A stretch of DNA of 64,000 nt from Chloroflexota bacterium. GTDB lineage: Bacteria; Chloroflexota; Anaerolineae; Promineifilales; Promineifilaceae. The stretch covers positions 1 to 64,000 of the forward strand of contig JAJRYT010000014.1 of assembly GCA_024275635.1 (NCBI GenBank), in the 5' to 3' direction. Position 1 is the first letter of the stretch; every line of letters begins with the position of its first letter. Positions 31,026-40,999 of the stretch are shown here, piece after piece. Under the pieces are notes generated by a model, which ran no database searches, was not told the DNA's origin, and saw only the letters and a program-made list of their open reading frames with translations. The position numbers and the translations under genes are program-made.

Positions 31026-31394
31026 ATGCACGAACTCGCCATCACAGAAAGTGTCCTTGATATCGCCGCGCGGCACGGCCGGCAAGCTAATGCCCAACGG
31101 GTGACAGATATCCACCTTGTCATCGGCCAGCTATCTTCCATTGTGGATGATTCCGTCCAATTTTATTGGGACATTGTCAGCCGCGATACCATTTGCGAGG
31201 GAGCCACACTTCATTTTGAGCGCATTCCGGCGCAATTTTTGTGTCTGGACTGTCATCATACCTATGAATTTCAACAAGAACTGTCAGCTTGCCCTAACTG
31301 TGATAGCATACGGGTTAAAGTGACGGCCGGAGAAGAATTTCAACTGCAAAGCATTGAAATTGAGGAGAATGATGCCGCACCCGCTGACCCATAA
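31026..31394 (+). CDS. hypA: Hydrogenase nickel metallochaperone HypA
   Basis: MHELAITESVLDIAARHG; zinc ligands CLDC and CPNC. Confidence 0.93.
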   Translation: MHELAITESVLDIAARHGRQANAQRVTDIHLVIGQLSSIVDDSVQFYWDIVSRDTICEGATLHFERIPAQFLCLDCHHTYEFQQELSACPNCDSIRVKVTAGEEFQLQSIEIEENDAAPADP

Positions 31395-31448
31395 ATGGAT
31401 TCCCCCCATTCCCATAGACCAACCTGCATAATTTTAGGAGATAGATTT

Positions 31449-32120
31449 ATGACATCCACTGTGACGGTAGTCGAACATATCATGAGCGCCAATGATCGCC
31501 TGGCTGCTCAGAACCGCGCTGAATTGGAAACAAGCCGGGTGTTAGGCGTCAATGTGCTGGCTTCGCCCGGCGCAGGCAAAACGAGCGTCATCTTGCGGAC
31601 TATCGAAGTTTTGCAAGAGTCGCTGCAATTAGGCGTCATTGAAGGCGATACGGCCGCTGTCACTATTGACACCGATAAAATCATGTCGGCCGGAATGCCT
31701 GCTGTCCAGATCAATACCGGCGGGCAGTGCCATTTGGATGCGGTCATGATGGGCAATGCACTGCCGCAAATGCCCCTGGCCGATATTGATTTACTGATCG
31801 TGGAAAATGTGGGCAATCTCATTTGCCCGGCTTCATTTACGCTGGGAACGCATTTCAACATTGTCATTGCCAGTGTGCCGGAGGGGGACGATAAGCCGTA
31901 TAAATACCCCAATATTTATCGCAGCATTGATGCGCTTATCTTGAACAAGACGGATTTGCTGCCGTATATTGATTTTAACACCGAGTATTTCCGGCGCGGC
32001 ATTGAAATTCTCAATCCTGATGTCCACTTTTTTCCAATGTCTTGTAAAACAGGCGAGGGCGTGCCGGAGTGGGCTGATTGGCTGCGGGAGCGGGTGGCGA
32101 TTTTTCAAAAGAACGCCTGA
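31449..32120 (+). CDS. hypB: Hydrogenase nickel incorporation GTPase HypB
   Basis: LASPGAGKTSVILRTIE, VIEGDTAAVTIDTDKI, LILNKTDLLPYIDFN; start chosen at MTSTVTVVEH. Confidence 0.93.
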   Translation: MTSTVTVVEHIMSANDRLAAQNRAELETSRVLGVNVLASPGAGKTSVILRTIEVLQESLQLGVIEGDTAAVTIDTDKIMSAGMPAVQINTGGQCHLDAVMMGNALPQMPLADIDLLIVENVGNLICPASFTLGTHFNIVIASVPEGDDKPYKYPNIYRSIDALILNKTDLLPYIDFNTEYFRRGIEILNPDVHFFPMSCKTGEGVPEWADWLRERVAIFQKNA

Positions 32121-32135
32121 CCTGGATTTGTGATC

Positions 32136-34643
32136 ATGGATGAACTGAACGGCCGTCGCATCCACATTGTCGGGATTGTCCAGGGGGTAGGGTTTCGGCC
32201 GTTTGTGTATGGGCTGGCGCTGCGGCTGAACCTTACCGGCTGGGTACGCAACACATCGGCAGGCGTAGATATTGAGGTGGATGGGCCGCCGGCGCAGTTG
32301 GCGGCGTTCACCGCAGCGCTGCGGCAAGAACTGCCGCCGCTGGCCCAGATTGATGAGATGACGGTGGCTGAATGCCCGGCCAATGGCTTCACCCAGTTTG
32401 AGATCGTTCATTCAGAGGCGGTAGCGGGGGCGTTTCAGCCGATTTCGCCGGATGTGAGTATTTGCCCCGATTGTTGGCGGGAATTGTTTGACCCGGCTGA
32501 CCGCCGCTACCGTTACCCGTTTATCAACTGCACTAACTGCGGCCCCCGTTTCACGATTATTAAGGATATTCCCTATGATCGGCCGTTGACGACGATGGCC
32601 CCGTTTGCGATGTGCGCCGATTGCCGGGCGGAGTATGAAGACCCGCTGGACAGGCGTTTTCATGCCCAGCCGGTGGCCTGCCCGGAATGTGGGCCGCAGG
32701 TTTGGCTAGAGGTATGCGGAACGTATCCCGTAGTCCGTGAACCGTATTCCGTAAACAGTGAACCATATTCCGTAGTCAGCGGGCAGTCATCAGACTACGG
32801 ACTACGGACTACGGACTACAGACTACGGACTACGGATTACGGACTACGGACTACGGATTACGGAGAAGGCGCTGTTCAACAAGCGCGAAGGCTGTTAGCT
32901 GATGGTAAGATTGTAGCCGTGAAGGGGCTGGGGGGCTTTCATCTGGCGTGTGATGCATTGAATGAAACGGCCGTAACCACCCTCCGTCAACGCAAACTGC
33001 GCGTAGACAAACCCTTCGCCCTCATGATGCCCGATTTGGCGACGGTGGATCGGCACTGCTTCGTCAACGACGCCGAGCGCGACCTGCTCCAATCTCGCCA
33101 ACGCCCCATCGCTATCCTGCGCCGCCGCCCCGAGTCGCCCATCGCCGCCCAGGTTGCTCCCAACCAAAACACCATCGGCGTCATGCTGCCCTATACGCCC
33201 CTCCATTACTTGCTTCTGGAGCAATCATCAATCTTCAATCATCAATCCCCAATCCTCGTCATGACCAGCGGTAACCTCAGCGAAGAACCCATCGCTACCG
33301 CCAACGACGAGGCGCGGCAGCGGCTGGCCCGTCTGGCAGACGCCTTTCTCATGCACGACCGGGACATTCATGTGCGCTGTGATGATTCAGTGATGCGGAT
33401 TAATGATTTAAGATTAAAGATTAAAGATTTAAGATTAAGGATTGATGATTTGAAGGATGCAGACCAATCATCAATCATCAATCATCAATCTTTACTCCCT
33501 CTCCGCCGTTCCCGCGGCTACGCGCCTTTTCCTGTGCGCTTGCCCTGGGATGCGACGCCGATTTTAGCAGCCGGGTCGGAGTTGAAGAATACGTTTTGTT
33601 TGACGAACGGCCGTTACGCTTTCCTCAGCCACCACATCGGCGACCTGAAGAATTACGAAACGCTGCAATCGTTCGAGGACGGGGTAGCCCACTTTGAAAA
33701 GCTGTTCCGCGTCCAGCCAGAATTGATTGCTTACGACCTGCATCCCAATTATCTGGCGACCCGCTACGCCCTGGCCCGCGCCGAGCGGGAAGGGATTCCA
33801 GCCGTCGGCGTACAACATCACCACGCCCACATCGCCGCCGGCATGGCCGAGCATGGCTTGACGGGCGAGAGCAAAGTCATCGGCGTCAGTTTTGACGGGA
33901 CGGGCTACGGCGATGACGGGGCCATCTGGGGCGGCGAGTTTTTGACAGCGGATTATGGGGGGTATGAACGGCCGTTTCACCTCCAGTACATCTCCCTCCC
34001 CGGCGGCGACAAAGCCATCCGCGAACCCTGGCGCATCGCCCTGGCCTGGCTGCGCGAGGCGGAATTAGGAATGAGGAATGAGGAATTAGGAGTGAGGCAA
34101 GCGGCGATTGATGTTGTTTTGCATCAGATTGAAAGAGGTATCAACGCGCCGTTAACCTCCAGCATGGGCCGCCTCTTCGATGCGGCCGCAGCTTTAGCTG
34201 GCTTGCGCCAAACCGTCAACTACGAAGCCCAGGCCGCCATCGAATTTGAACAACTCGTAGACCCGACCGAGACAGGAGCCTACCCGTTTGAAATTCACCA
34301 TTCACAATTAACCATTCATAATTCACAATTCATCTCCCCCCTTCCCCTCATCCACGCCCTTGCCGCCGACCGCCGCGCCGGAACACCCATCGGAACCATC
34401 GCCGCCCGCTTCCACAACGGCGTCGCTGTGATGGTCGTCGACGTTTGCCGCTTAATCCGCGATGAAACTGGCCTGTCCGAGGTTGTGTTAAGCGGCGGGG
34501 TGTGGCAAAATGTGACTCTGTTGGCGCGGGCGGTTCCCCGGCTGCGTCAAGACGGCTTTACGGTTTACATCCACGAAAAGGTTCCGCCGAATGATGGTGG
34601 ACTGGCGTTGGGACAAGCAGCAATAGCTTATGTCAATGTTTGA
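32136..34643 (+). CDS. hypF: Carbamoyltransferase HypF carrying several in-frame repeat insertions
   Basis: Acylphosphatase-like N terminus VQGVGFRPFVYGLA; zinc motifs CPDC, CTNC, CADC, CPEC; YrdC region KGLGGFHLACDA; HHHAHIAAGMAEHGL; low-complexity inserts at five positions. Confidence 0.95.
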   Translation: MDELNGRRIHIVGIVQGVGFRPFVYGLALRLNLTGWVRNTSAGVDIEVDGPPAQLAAFTAALRQELPPLAQIDEMTVAECPANGFTQFEIVHSEAVAGAFQPISPDVSICPDCWRELFDPADRRYRYPFINCTNCGPRFTIIKDIPYDRPLTTMAPFAMCADCRAEYEDPLDRRFHAQPVACPECGPQVWLEVCGTYPVVREPYSVNSEPYSVVSGQSSDYGLRTTDYRLRTTDYGLRTTDYGEGAVQQARRLLADGKIVAVKGLGGFHLACDALNETAVTTLRQRKLRVDKPFALMMPDLATVDRHCFVNDAERDLLQSRQRPIAILRRRPESPIAAQVAPNQNTIGVMLPYTPLHYLLLEQSSIFNHQSPILVMTSGNLSEEPIATANDEARQRLARLADAFLMHDRDIHVRCDDSVMRINDLRLKIKDLRLRIDDLKDADQSSIINHQSLLPLRRSRGYAPFPVRLPWDATPILAAGSELKNTFCLTNGRYAFLSHHIGDLKNYETLQSFEDGVAHFEKLFRVQPELIAYDLHPNYLATRYALARAEREGIPAVGVQHHHAHIAAGMAEHGLTGESKVIGVSFDGTGYGDDGAIWGGEFLTADYGGYERPFHLQYISLPGGDKAIREPWRIALAWLREAELGMRNEELGVRQAAIDVVLHQIERGINAPLTSSMGRLFDAAAALAGLRQTVNYEAQAAIEFEQLVDPTETGAYPFEIHHSQLTIHNSQFISPLPLIHALAADRRAGTPIGTIAARFHNGVAVMVVDVCRLIRDETGLSEVVLSGGVWQNVTLLARAVPRLRQDGFTVYIHEKVPPNDGGLALGQAAIAYVNV
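32716..32865. repeat. Word-hairpin array inside hypF (CCGTATTCCGTA / GACTACGGACTACGG)
   Basis: Encodes YPVVREPYSVNSEPYSVVSGQSSDYGLRTTDYRLRTTDYGLRTTDYGLRTTDYG in frame. Confidence 0.9.
33397..33492. repeat. Word-hairpin array inside hypF (GATTTAAGATTAAAGATT / CAATCATCAATCATC)
   Basis: Encodes INDLRLKIKDLRLRIDDLKDADQSSIINHQS in frame. Confidence 0.9.
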
Positions 34644-34896
34644 TAAAAAAGATCATCAAGCACGATTTGAAGAATTAACATGTGAGGAAAGCATTGGTTT
34701 GTTGCGCCATGATGTTGGCCATCATCTTTTGAATTCAATTGGTATTTGTGAAGCCCTGCTTAAAGAATACGATAATCTCGTGCAAGATGATGTCAAGGTA
34801 AAAGAATTGATTCAGATGGCGCTTAAACACTCAAAAAAAGCGCAAGAAATATTTTATGCATTTACTGATCCCTATCTTTCAAATGAACAGGAGTGA
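34630..34896 (+). CDS. Small protein resembling a stand-alone histidine-kinase DHp (HisKA-like) helical hairpin
   Basis: 88 aa: ESIGLLRHDVGHHLLNSIGICEALLKEYDN...VKELIQMALKHSKKAQEIFYAFTD; overlaps the hypF 3' end by 14 nt. Confidence 0.55.
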   Translation: MSMFDKKDHQARFEELTCEESIGLLRHDVGHHLLNSIGICEALLKEYDNLVQDDVKVKELIQMALKHSKKAQEIFYAFTDPYLSNEQE

Positions 34897-34899
34897 CCT

Positions 34900-35166
34900 A
34901 TGTGTTTAGGCGTACCCGGAAAAATCACAGCAATTTATGATGCCAGCGGGCTGAAAATGGGCAAGGTAGACTTTGGCGGCGTCACCCGCGAAGCCTGCCT
35001 GGAATACCTGCCCGATGTACAGGTGGGTGACTACACCGTCATCCACGTCGGCTTTGCCATCAGCCAGATCAGCGAAGAAGATGCGATGGAGACGTTGAAA
35101 CTGCTTAACGAAATCGCTGACATTGGCGAAGAGCTGGGCGTGCAGCCGGGAGAGGTTAAAGCGTAA
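34900..35166 (+). CDS. hypC: HypC/HybG/HupF family maturation chaperone
   Basis: MCLGVPGKITAIYD...YTVIHVGFAISQISEEDAMETLKLL. Confidence 0.95.
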   Translation: MCLGVPGKITAIYDASGLKMGKVDFGGVTREACLEYLPDVQVGDYTVIHVGFAISQISEEDAMETLKLLNEIADIGEELGVQPGEVKA

Positions 35167-35266
35167 TGCAGGGAAATTAGTTTCTGGACAATGGTGTTCT
35201 TGTTTTTCCAGAGTAGACCTGCGCGGTTTTGTGGAAACCGCGTAGGTCTAAAATTGTGAGATTGCC

Positions 35267-36367
35267 ATGAAATATATTGACGAGTTTCGGGATGCCGAAC
35301 TGGTAAAGAAGACCGTGGCCGAGATTCGACGCGTAGTAACACGGCCGCATACCATCATGGAGATTTGCGGCGGTCAGACCCACGCCATCATGCACTTTGG
35401 CCTCGATCAACTCCTGCCGCCGGAAATCGAACTGGTCCATGGCCCCGGCTGCCCCGTCTGCGTGACGCCGCTGGAGCAAATTGACAAAGCGTTAGCCATC
35501 GCCGCTCGCCCTGATGTGATCTTCACCTCCTACGGCGATATGCTGCGCGTTCCCGGTTCCGGTCGGGATTTGTTCTCTGTGCGGGCGGCGGGCGGTGATG
35601 TGCGCGTCGTTTACTCGCCGTTGGATGCCGTCAAAATCGCCCAGCAAAACCCGGACAAGCAAGTGGTCTTTTTCGCCATCGGCTTTGAGACGACGGCTCC
35701 GGCTAATGCGATGAGCGTGGTGCAGGCCCAGGCGATGGGCGTGACCAATTTCAGCGTTCTGGTTTCCCACGTCTGCGTGCCGCCGGCGATGCACGCCATT
35801 CTTGGCTCGCCGGACAGCCGGGTGCAAGGCTTTCTGGCGGCCGGACATGTGTGCGCTGTGATGGGGTATTGGGAGTACCCGCCCATTGCCGCGCAGTACC
35901 AGACGCCAATGGTGGTCACCGGATTTGAGCCGTTGGATATTTTGCAGGGCATTCTGATGACGGTGTACCAGTTGGAAGAGGGGCGGGTTGAAGTGGAAAA
36001 TGGCTATCCCCGCGCCGTGACGTTTGACGGCAACAAACCGGCGCAAGCCGTCATCAACCGGGTGTTTGAAGTGTGTGATCGCAAGTGGCGCGGCATTGGC
36101 GTGATTCCGGCCAGCGGTTGGCGCTTACGGCCGGAGTTCTCCCAATTTAACGCCGAAGAGCGCTTCGACGTGGGCGACATCCAGCCTGAAGAATCGCCCT
36201 TGTGCCAGGCGGGGCTGGTCTTGCAAGGATTGCTCAAACCGGATGGCTGTCTTGCCTTTGGCAAAGAATGCGCGCCGGAACATCCTCTGGGGGCAACGAT
36301 GGTGTCTGCCGAAGGGGCGTGTGCGGCGTATTATCGGTATAGAAGAGGCTTGGAGATTAAAGATTGA
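35267..36367 (+). CDS. hypD: Hydrogenase maturation protein HypD
   Basis: [54 protein letters not shown]. Confidence 0.96.
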   Translation: MKYIDEFRDAELVKKTVAEIRRVVTRPHTIMEICGGQTHAIMHFGLDQLLPPEIELVHGPGCPVCVTPLEQIDKALAIAARPDVIFTSYGDMLRVPGSGRDLFSVRAAGGDVRVVYSPLDAVKIAQQNPDKQVVFFAIGFETTAPANAMSVVQAQAMGVTNFSVLVSHVCVPPAMHAILGSPDSRVQGFLAAGHVCAVMGYWEYPPIAAQYQTPMVVTGFEPLDILQGILMTVYQLEEGRVEVENGYPRAVTFDGNKPAQAVINRVFEVCDRKWRGIGVIPASGWRLRPEFSQFNAEERFDVGDIQPEESPLCQAGLVLQGLLKPDGCLAFGKECAPEHPLGATMVSAEGACAAYYRYRRGLEIKD

Positions 36368-36436
36368 AGATTGATGATTAGACATATTCAATCATCAGTC
36401 ATCAATCATTAATTCTCAATTATCAATCTTCAATCA
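36353..36436. repeat. Word hairpin at the hypD 3' end (GATTAAAGATTGAAGATTGATGATT / AATCATCAGTCATCAATCATT)
   Basis: Array begins inside the last hypD codons (LEIKD-stop). Confidence 0.8.
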
Positions 36437-36447
36437 TTTCTTACACT

Positions 36448-37017
36448 ATGCTTGATCATTTTGGATTTTTAGCTCCCTATTATGAACGATTTATCCAGCC
36501 GCCTGATCCGGAACGATGGCCGGCTTTGCTTAATTTGCCGGCCGCCGGCAGTTTACTGGATGCCGGTGGGGGGACGGGACGGGTGTCGGCGCAGTTACGG
36601 CCGTTTGTGGATCGCCTCGTCATCAGCGACGAATCGGCCAAAATGCTGGCCCAGGCCCAGGCCAAAAACGTTTGCTGCCCGGTCGTCAGCGCGGTGGAAA
36701 CGCTGCCTTTTCCCGACGCCAGCTTTGACCGTGTGATGGTCGTGGATGCGCTGCATCATTTCGCCGACCAGCGAGAAGCCCTGGCTGACCTGGTTCGGGT
36801 TTTGAAACCGGGCGGCCGTTTGGTCGTCGAAGAGCCGGATTTGAAGCGGTTCCAGGTCAAATTGATTGCAGTGGTTGAGAAAGTGGCCTTGATGCGCAGC
36901 CATTTTTACTATCCGGCGCAGATTGAAGCGATGCTTAAGGCGATGGGTCTGTCAACGAAGGTGGAGGGAGACGGCCGTTTCACTGCCTGGGTCATTGCCG
37001 ATAAAACATATCTGTAA
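36448..37017 (+). CDS. Class I SAM-dependent methyltransferase
   Basis: GSLLDAGGGTGRVSAQLRPF, FDRVMVVDALHHFADQREALADLVRVLKPGGRLVVEEPD. Confidence 0.88.
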   Translation: MLDHFGFLAPYYERFIQPPDPERWPALLNLPAAGSLLDAGGGTGRVSAQLRPFVDRLVISDESAKMLAQAQAKNVCCPVVSAVETLPFPDASFDRVMVVDALHHFADQREALADLVRVLKPGGRLVVEEPDLKRFQVKLIAVVEKVALMRSHFYYPAQIEAMLKAMGLSTKVEGDGRFTAWVIADKTYL

Positions 37018-37082
37018 TCCGTTATCCGTGATCCGTTATCCGTGACAGAACACAGAACACAGAACACGGAATACGGAACACG
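37015..37082. repeat. Word array (ATCCGTTATCCGTGATCCG / ACAGAACACAGAACACGGAATACGG)
   Basis: Seen directly after the methyltransferase stop. Confidence 0.7.
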
Positions 37083-37113
37083 AAAACCAGGAAGTTATTC
37101 CCGAGCGCTCACT

Positions 37114-37157
37114 GAGGTGCAAAACGTATTTCGTACTCTTTAAGTGCGTCGCACCTC
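37114..37157. repeat. Degenerate copy of the AGGTGCGACGCACTT inverted repeat
   Basis: gaggtgcaaaacgt...AAGTGCGTCGCACCTC. Confidence 0.55.
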
Positions 37158-37283
37158 TAAGCTTGGGTTTCGTTCAAAATTAACTTTGCAGCTTGCTGGT
37201 GATTGGTAATTGAGTAATTGGGTAATTACCAGTTACCAATTACCTGGTTATTAGTAGTTACACATGAACTATGAGAGACAACA

Positions 37284-38351
37284 ATGAAAGACCGCGAACC
37301 CGTCTATATTCAAAGCGCCATGTGTCCCGTTCCCATCCGGGATCGAGGGCACATTATTCTAGGGCATGGCAGCGGCGGTAAACTGTCCGGCGATCTCATC
37401 ACCGATTTGTTCCTACCCCCCTTTGACAACCCGGCGCTGCGAGCTGGGGATGACGCCGGCGTGGTTAGTGCGGCAAACTGCAATCCGCTAGCCATCAGCA
37501 CCGACTCGCACGTCGTCCGGCCCCTCTTTTTCCCTGGCGGCGACATCGGCAGGCTGGCTGTCTGCGGCACGGTCAACGATGTGGCCATGATGGGCGCTGT
37601 CCCTGCCTTTTTGACGGCCGGTTTTATTTTAGAAGAAGGGTTGGAAATTGGTTTGCTGGAAAAAGTGGTCGCTTCCATGAAAGAAGCAGCGGCGGAAGCG
37701 GGCGTCCTAATCATCGCCGGCGATACCAAAGTGGTGGAGCGGGGCAAGGCGGACGGGTTGTACATTGCCACATCGGGCGTGGGCAGTATGCTGCCGGGGA
37801 CGCACATCAGCGGCTCGTTGGCGCAGCCGGGCGATAAGGTGATTGTGTCTGGCTCAATCGGCGATCATGGCATTGCCGTGTTGGGGGCACGCGGCGATTT
37901 GGGCTTTGAGACCGATATTCAGAGCGACGTTGCTCCGTTGAATCACCTTGTCAGCGCGATGCTGGATACGAGTGACAACATTCACGTTTTACGTGACCCA
38001 ACGCGGGGCGGGGTTGCCAGCACGCTCAATGAGATTGCCCGCCAATCTCAAGTGGGAATTGTGCTGAATGAGCCGGCGCTGCCGATTAAAACGGCCGTTC
38101 GCGCCGCCTGTGAGATGCTCGGTTTTGATCCGCTCTACATCGCCAACGAAGGGAAGCTGCTGGCAATTGTGGCCCCGGAAGACGCCGACGCCGTTCTGGC
38201 CGTCATGCGGCAGACACGGTATGGCGAAGATGCGGTCATCATTGGCGAGGTTCAGGCCGAAGCCAAAGGGCGTGTTTTAATGAAGACGGCCATCGGCAGC
38301 ACGCGCATTGTGGATTTGCTGATGGGGGAAATGCTGCCGCGAATTTGCTGA
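37284..38351 (+). CDS. hypE: Hydrogenase maturation protein HypE
   Basis: GHGSGGKLSGDLI, DPTRGGVASTLNEIARQSQVGI; C terminus PRIC with terminal Cys. Confidence 0.95.
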   Translation: MKDREPVYIQSAMCPVPIRDRGHIILGHGSGGKLSGDLITDLFLPPFDNPALRAGDDAGVVSAANCNPLAISTDSHVVRPLFFPGGDIGRLAVCGTVNDVAMMGAVPAFLTAGFILEEGLEIGLLEKVVASMKEAAAEAGVLIIAGDTKVVERGKADGLYIATSGVGSMLPGTHISGSLAQPGDKVIVSGSIGDHGIAVLGARGDLGFETDIQSDVAPLNHLVSAMLDTSDNIHVLRDPTRGGVASTLNEIARQSQVGIVLNEPALPIKTAVRAACEMLGFDPLYIANEGKLLAIVAPEDADAVLAVMRQTRYGEDAVIIGEVQAEAKGRVLMKTAIGSTRIVDLLMGEMLPRIC

Positions 38352-38391
38352 TAAGTTTGCCAGTGGGCGAGTCATTGACTTGCAAACTTGC

Positions 38392-39483
38392 CTACTGGCT
38401 TGCCGGGACGAATCCCAAAATTGTTGTGGGAAATTTATCGGTTGCCAGGAGGAAGCCGCGCTCGTCCAGGCGAACAATGCCTTCCCAGTTGCGGGCGTCC
38501 TGGGCGATGAGTTCGAGCTGGATAGGGGGCGCTCCGCTGAAGCTGATGCCCGCATCTGTATACTGGAACTGGATGAGCCGTTCCACGTAATCGTACTGCT
38601 GATGGGTCACACCCTGGCCGGATTGTGCGGTGAGGGGATCGGCGTTTACAGTTAATTCGCGGTCACCGGGGAAGAAGTAGTTGATAGCCCAGAAACGGCC
38701 GTTTCCATCCAATTCCGTTACATCGGTTACACGGTACTCGATATTGGGGAAAGGGATGGCGTCAACGGCCGTTAACGCCGTATCAAAGCGGTGGGCAACG
38801 GGGGCAGGATTGACAGCCGTGCCATTTGTCTCGTAAAGCGTCACCACTCTATCTCCGGCGATAAACAGCGCTTCATCTGACTTGTTGCCGATGTTGTTTT
38901 GGGGCAGGATTTCGGTGAGAACGGCCGTATCCAGCGTTACTGTACTCAAATCTGGTTGGATACTGCCCGCTGCCAGGTAGCCGCGCATCCCTTTGACCGT
39001 TCTGGCTTCAATTGTCATGAAAACCTGGTCGCCGCGAAACGCGATTGCCTCAAACCCTTCATACCCGGATACTTTTTGGCGCAGCCCTGGCGCCGTGAAC
39101 GGGACTTCCAACGCCAGCAATGCTTCCAATTCCCCATCCAAAAAAGCCAAAATATCCGCTTTACGCAGCGCGTAAAGGAACCCATCTCCGCCGCTGTTGG
39201 CAAAATCGGGATACTGCGGCATCAGAATGAGCCAGTCGCCATACCAGGCCATCCCCGAAACCTCGGCATTACGTTGGCTGACCGGCCCGTTCAGGGGAAT
39301 GGCGGTTACCGGATATTCAGGGACGGCGGCCGGTTCTGTTTCTATTTGGGGCGGTGGTACTGTGTTTTCTGGCGTGGCGGGAACGGCCGTTCCCGCCACG
39401 AGAATAGGTTTGGCTGTGGCTAAACGGCAGGCCGCCAGCAGCAACATACTGGTCAACAGAGACAAGAAGGTTGATTTTTTCAT
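38392..39483 (-). CDS. Putative lipoprotein with esterase-like/phytase-like beta-propeller
   Basis: Lipobox LLAAC; GYEGFEAIAFRGDQVFMTIE, NIEYRVTDVTELDGNGRFWAINYFFPGD. Confidence 0.6.
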   Translation of the reverse strand: MKKSTFLSLLTSMLLLAACRLATAKPILVAGTAVPATPENTVPPPQIETEPAAVPEYPVTAIPLNGPVSQRNAEVSGMAWYGDWLILMPQYPDFANSGGDGFLYALRKADILAFLDGELEALLALEVPFTAPGLRQKVSGYEGFEAIAFRGDQVFMTIEARTVKGMRGYLAAGSIQPDLSTVTLDTAVLTEILPQNNIGNKSDEALFIAGDRVVTLYETNGTAVNPAPVAHRFDTALTAVDAIPFPNIEYRVTDVTELDGNGRFWAINYFFPGDRELTVNADPLTAQSGQGVTHQQYDYVERLIQFQYTDAGISFSGAPPIQLELIAQDARNWEGIVRLDERGFLLATDKFPTTILGFVPASQ

Positions 39484-39613
39484 ATGATTTCTCTTGAAAT
39501 AGTGAGGATTATAACGGTTCGCCCTGGGAAATGGAATTATGATAAAAAACAGAGAATTCTTGTGAAATCTCTGCTTTTGACGACAATTAAGAAAATAGCG
39601 CGGGGTAGAAGAG

Positions 39614-40999
39614 ATGAATGACTACGACTTTTATAATTCGGAGCCGCCAGAACCGCGTCGTTCCCGGTTAAGGGTGGCGTTGTATCTGGCGATAATTATG
39701 TTGTTAATTGTTGGGCTGTCATGGTCGGCAATTAGCGGCATTGCCTGGTTTTGGGGACGGTCACAGGATGAAACGGCCGTTATCACCCGCGTGCCGCCCA
39801 CAGCAGTTCCCGCCCCACCTGCCCTCGATCCGGCCAATGCAATTAACCGCATCGTTTTTGTCAATTCTACCGGGCAGGTAGAAACAATTGCGCCTGATGG
39901 CAGCGATCGGCGGCAGATTAGCGAAGGCGATACACTGTTCCAATTTCCGGCCTGGTCGCCAACGGGCGAATACATCGCCGCCGTGGGCGGCAGCGCTGTC
40001 TACCGGCTGACCGATTCAGCGGAGCCGCAGCAGAAAGAATTGTATGCCAGCCGCCGCCAAAGCCCATTTTATCTATACTGGTCGCCGGACGGCCGCTACC
40101 TCAGCTTCCTGGCGAACCATTCCCCGGGCATTAGCTTAAACCTGGTTGGCGTCTCAGGCGAATCCGAAAGCCGCCTGCTGCAAGTTGGCAGCCCGTTTTA
40201 TTGGGATTGGACGGCCGATTCTACGCAAATCCTGATGCACTCCGGCTTTAGCGGTGAGGATGCGCGTCTGGCGCTTTACGATATTGACAGTAGCCGTGGC
40301 GGCCCCAATGTGGCCGCGCCCGGATTTTTTCAAGCTCCCGATATTTCGGGAAACGGCCGTTACTGGGCCTATGCAGAGATGGATGAAAACGGCAGCAGTT
40401 GGTTGGTCGCCGCCGACTCGCAAACCGGCGCGACGCAGCGCCAGTGCCATGCCGGATTGGCGGCCCTCAGTTGGAGCCCGTCCGCCGATCAATTAGCTTT
40501 CATCAGTACCGGCGACAAGGGGATGAATTTCGCTGGGCCTTTGCGTTTGATGGACGCAGCTACAGGCGAGGTACGTTTGTTGAGTCGAGATACCGTGGCC
40601 GCTTTTTTCTGGTCGCCAGACGGCCGTTACCTGGCCGCCATTTCCAGCGCCGATGGTTTAAGGGGCGATATTGCGGCCATGGAGAACGGCCGGCGCCGCG
40701 CTGGCAAATCAGCCCGCCAGGAACTCCCGACTATTTCCTTGCGCCTGGTCATTATAGACATAACAACCGGCGAAAAACAACACCTGCTCACATTCCAACC
40801 CACCTTAACCTTCATCACCCAATTCCTCCCATTTTTCGACCAGTATGCCCTCAGCCACCGTCTTTGGTCGCCTGACGGCCGTGCTCTGGTTTTGCCTATC
40901 CAGGAAGACGGAAATGAGGTCATTAAGATCATATCCATCAACGGCGACCCGCCCCGGCAGTTAGCAGAGGGAGACATGCCCTTCTGGAGCCAGCAATAG
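39614..40999 (+). CDS. TolB/WD40-like beta-propeller protein with N-terminal TM helix
   Basis: Repeats FPAWSPTGEYIAAVGG, LYWSPDGRYLSFLAN, FFWSPDGRYLAAIS, LWSPDGRALVLP. Confidence 0.85.
   Translation: MNDYDFYNSEPPEPRRSRLRVALYLAIIMLLIVGLSWSAISGIAWFWGRSQDETAVITRVPPTAVPAPPALDPANAINRIVFVNSTGQVETIAPDGSDRRQISEGDTLFQFPAWSPTGEYIAAVGGSAVYRLTDSAEPQQKELYASRRQSPFYLYWSPDGRYLSFLANHSPGISLNLVGVSGESESRLLQVGSPFYWDWTADSTQILMHSGFSGEDARLALYDIDSSRGGPNVAAPGFFQAPDISGNGRYWAYAEMDENGSSWLVAADSQTGATQRQCHAGLAALSWSPSADQLAFISTGDKGMNFAGPLRLMDAATGEVRLLSRDTVAAFFWSPDGRYLAAISSADGLRGDIAAMENGRRRAGKSARQELPTISLRLVIIDITTGEKQHLLTFQPTLTFITQFLPFFDQYALSHRLWSPDGRALVLPIQEDGNEVIKIISINGDPPRQLAEGDMPFWSQQ

Noticed and set aside
32716-32865. 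Possible CRISPR or VNTR in hypF
   Set aside because: No spacers; inverted arms and in-frame coding match the word-hairpin class instead.
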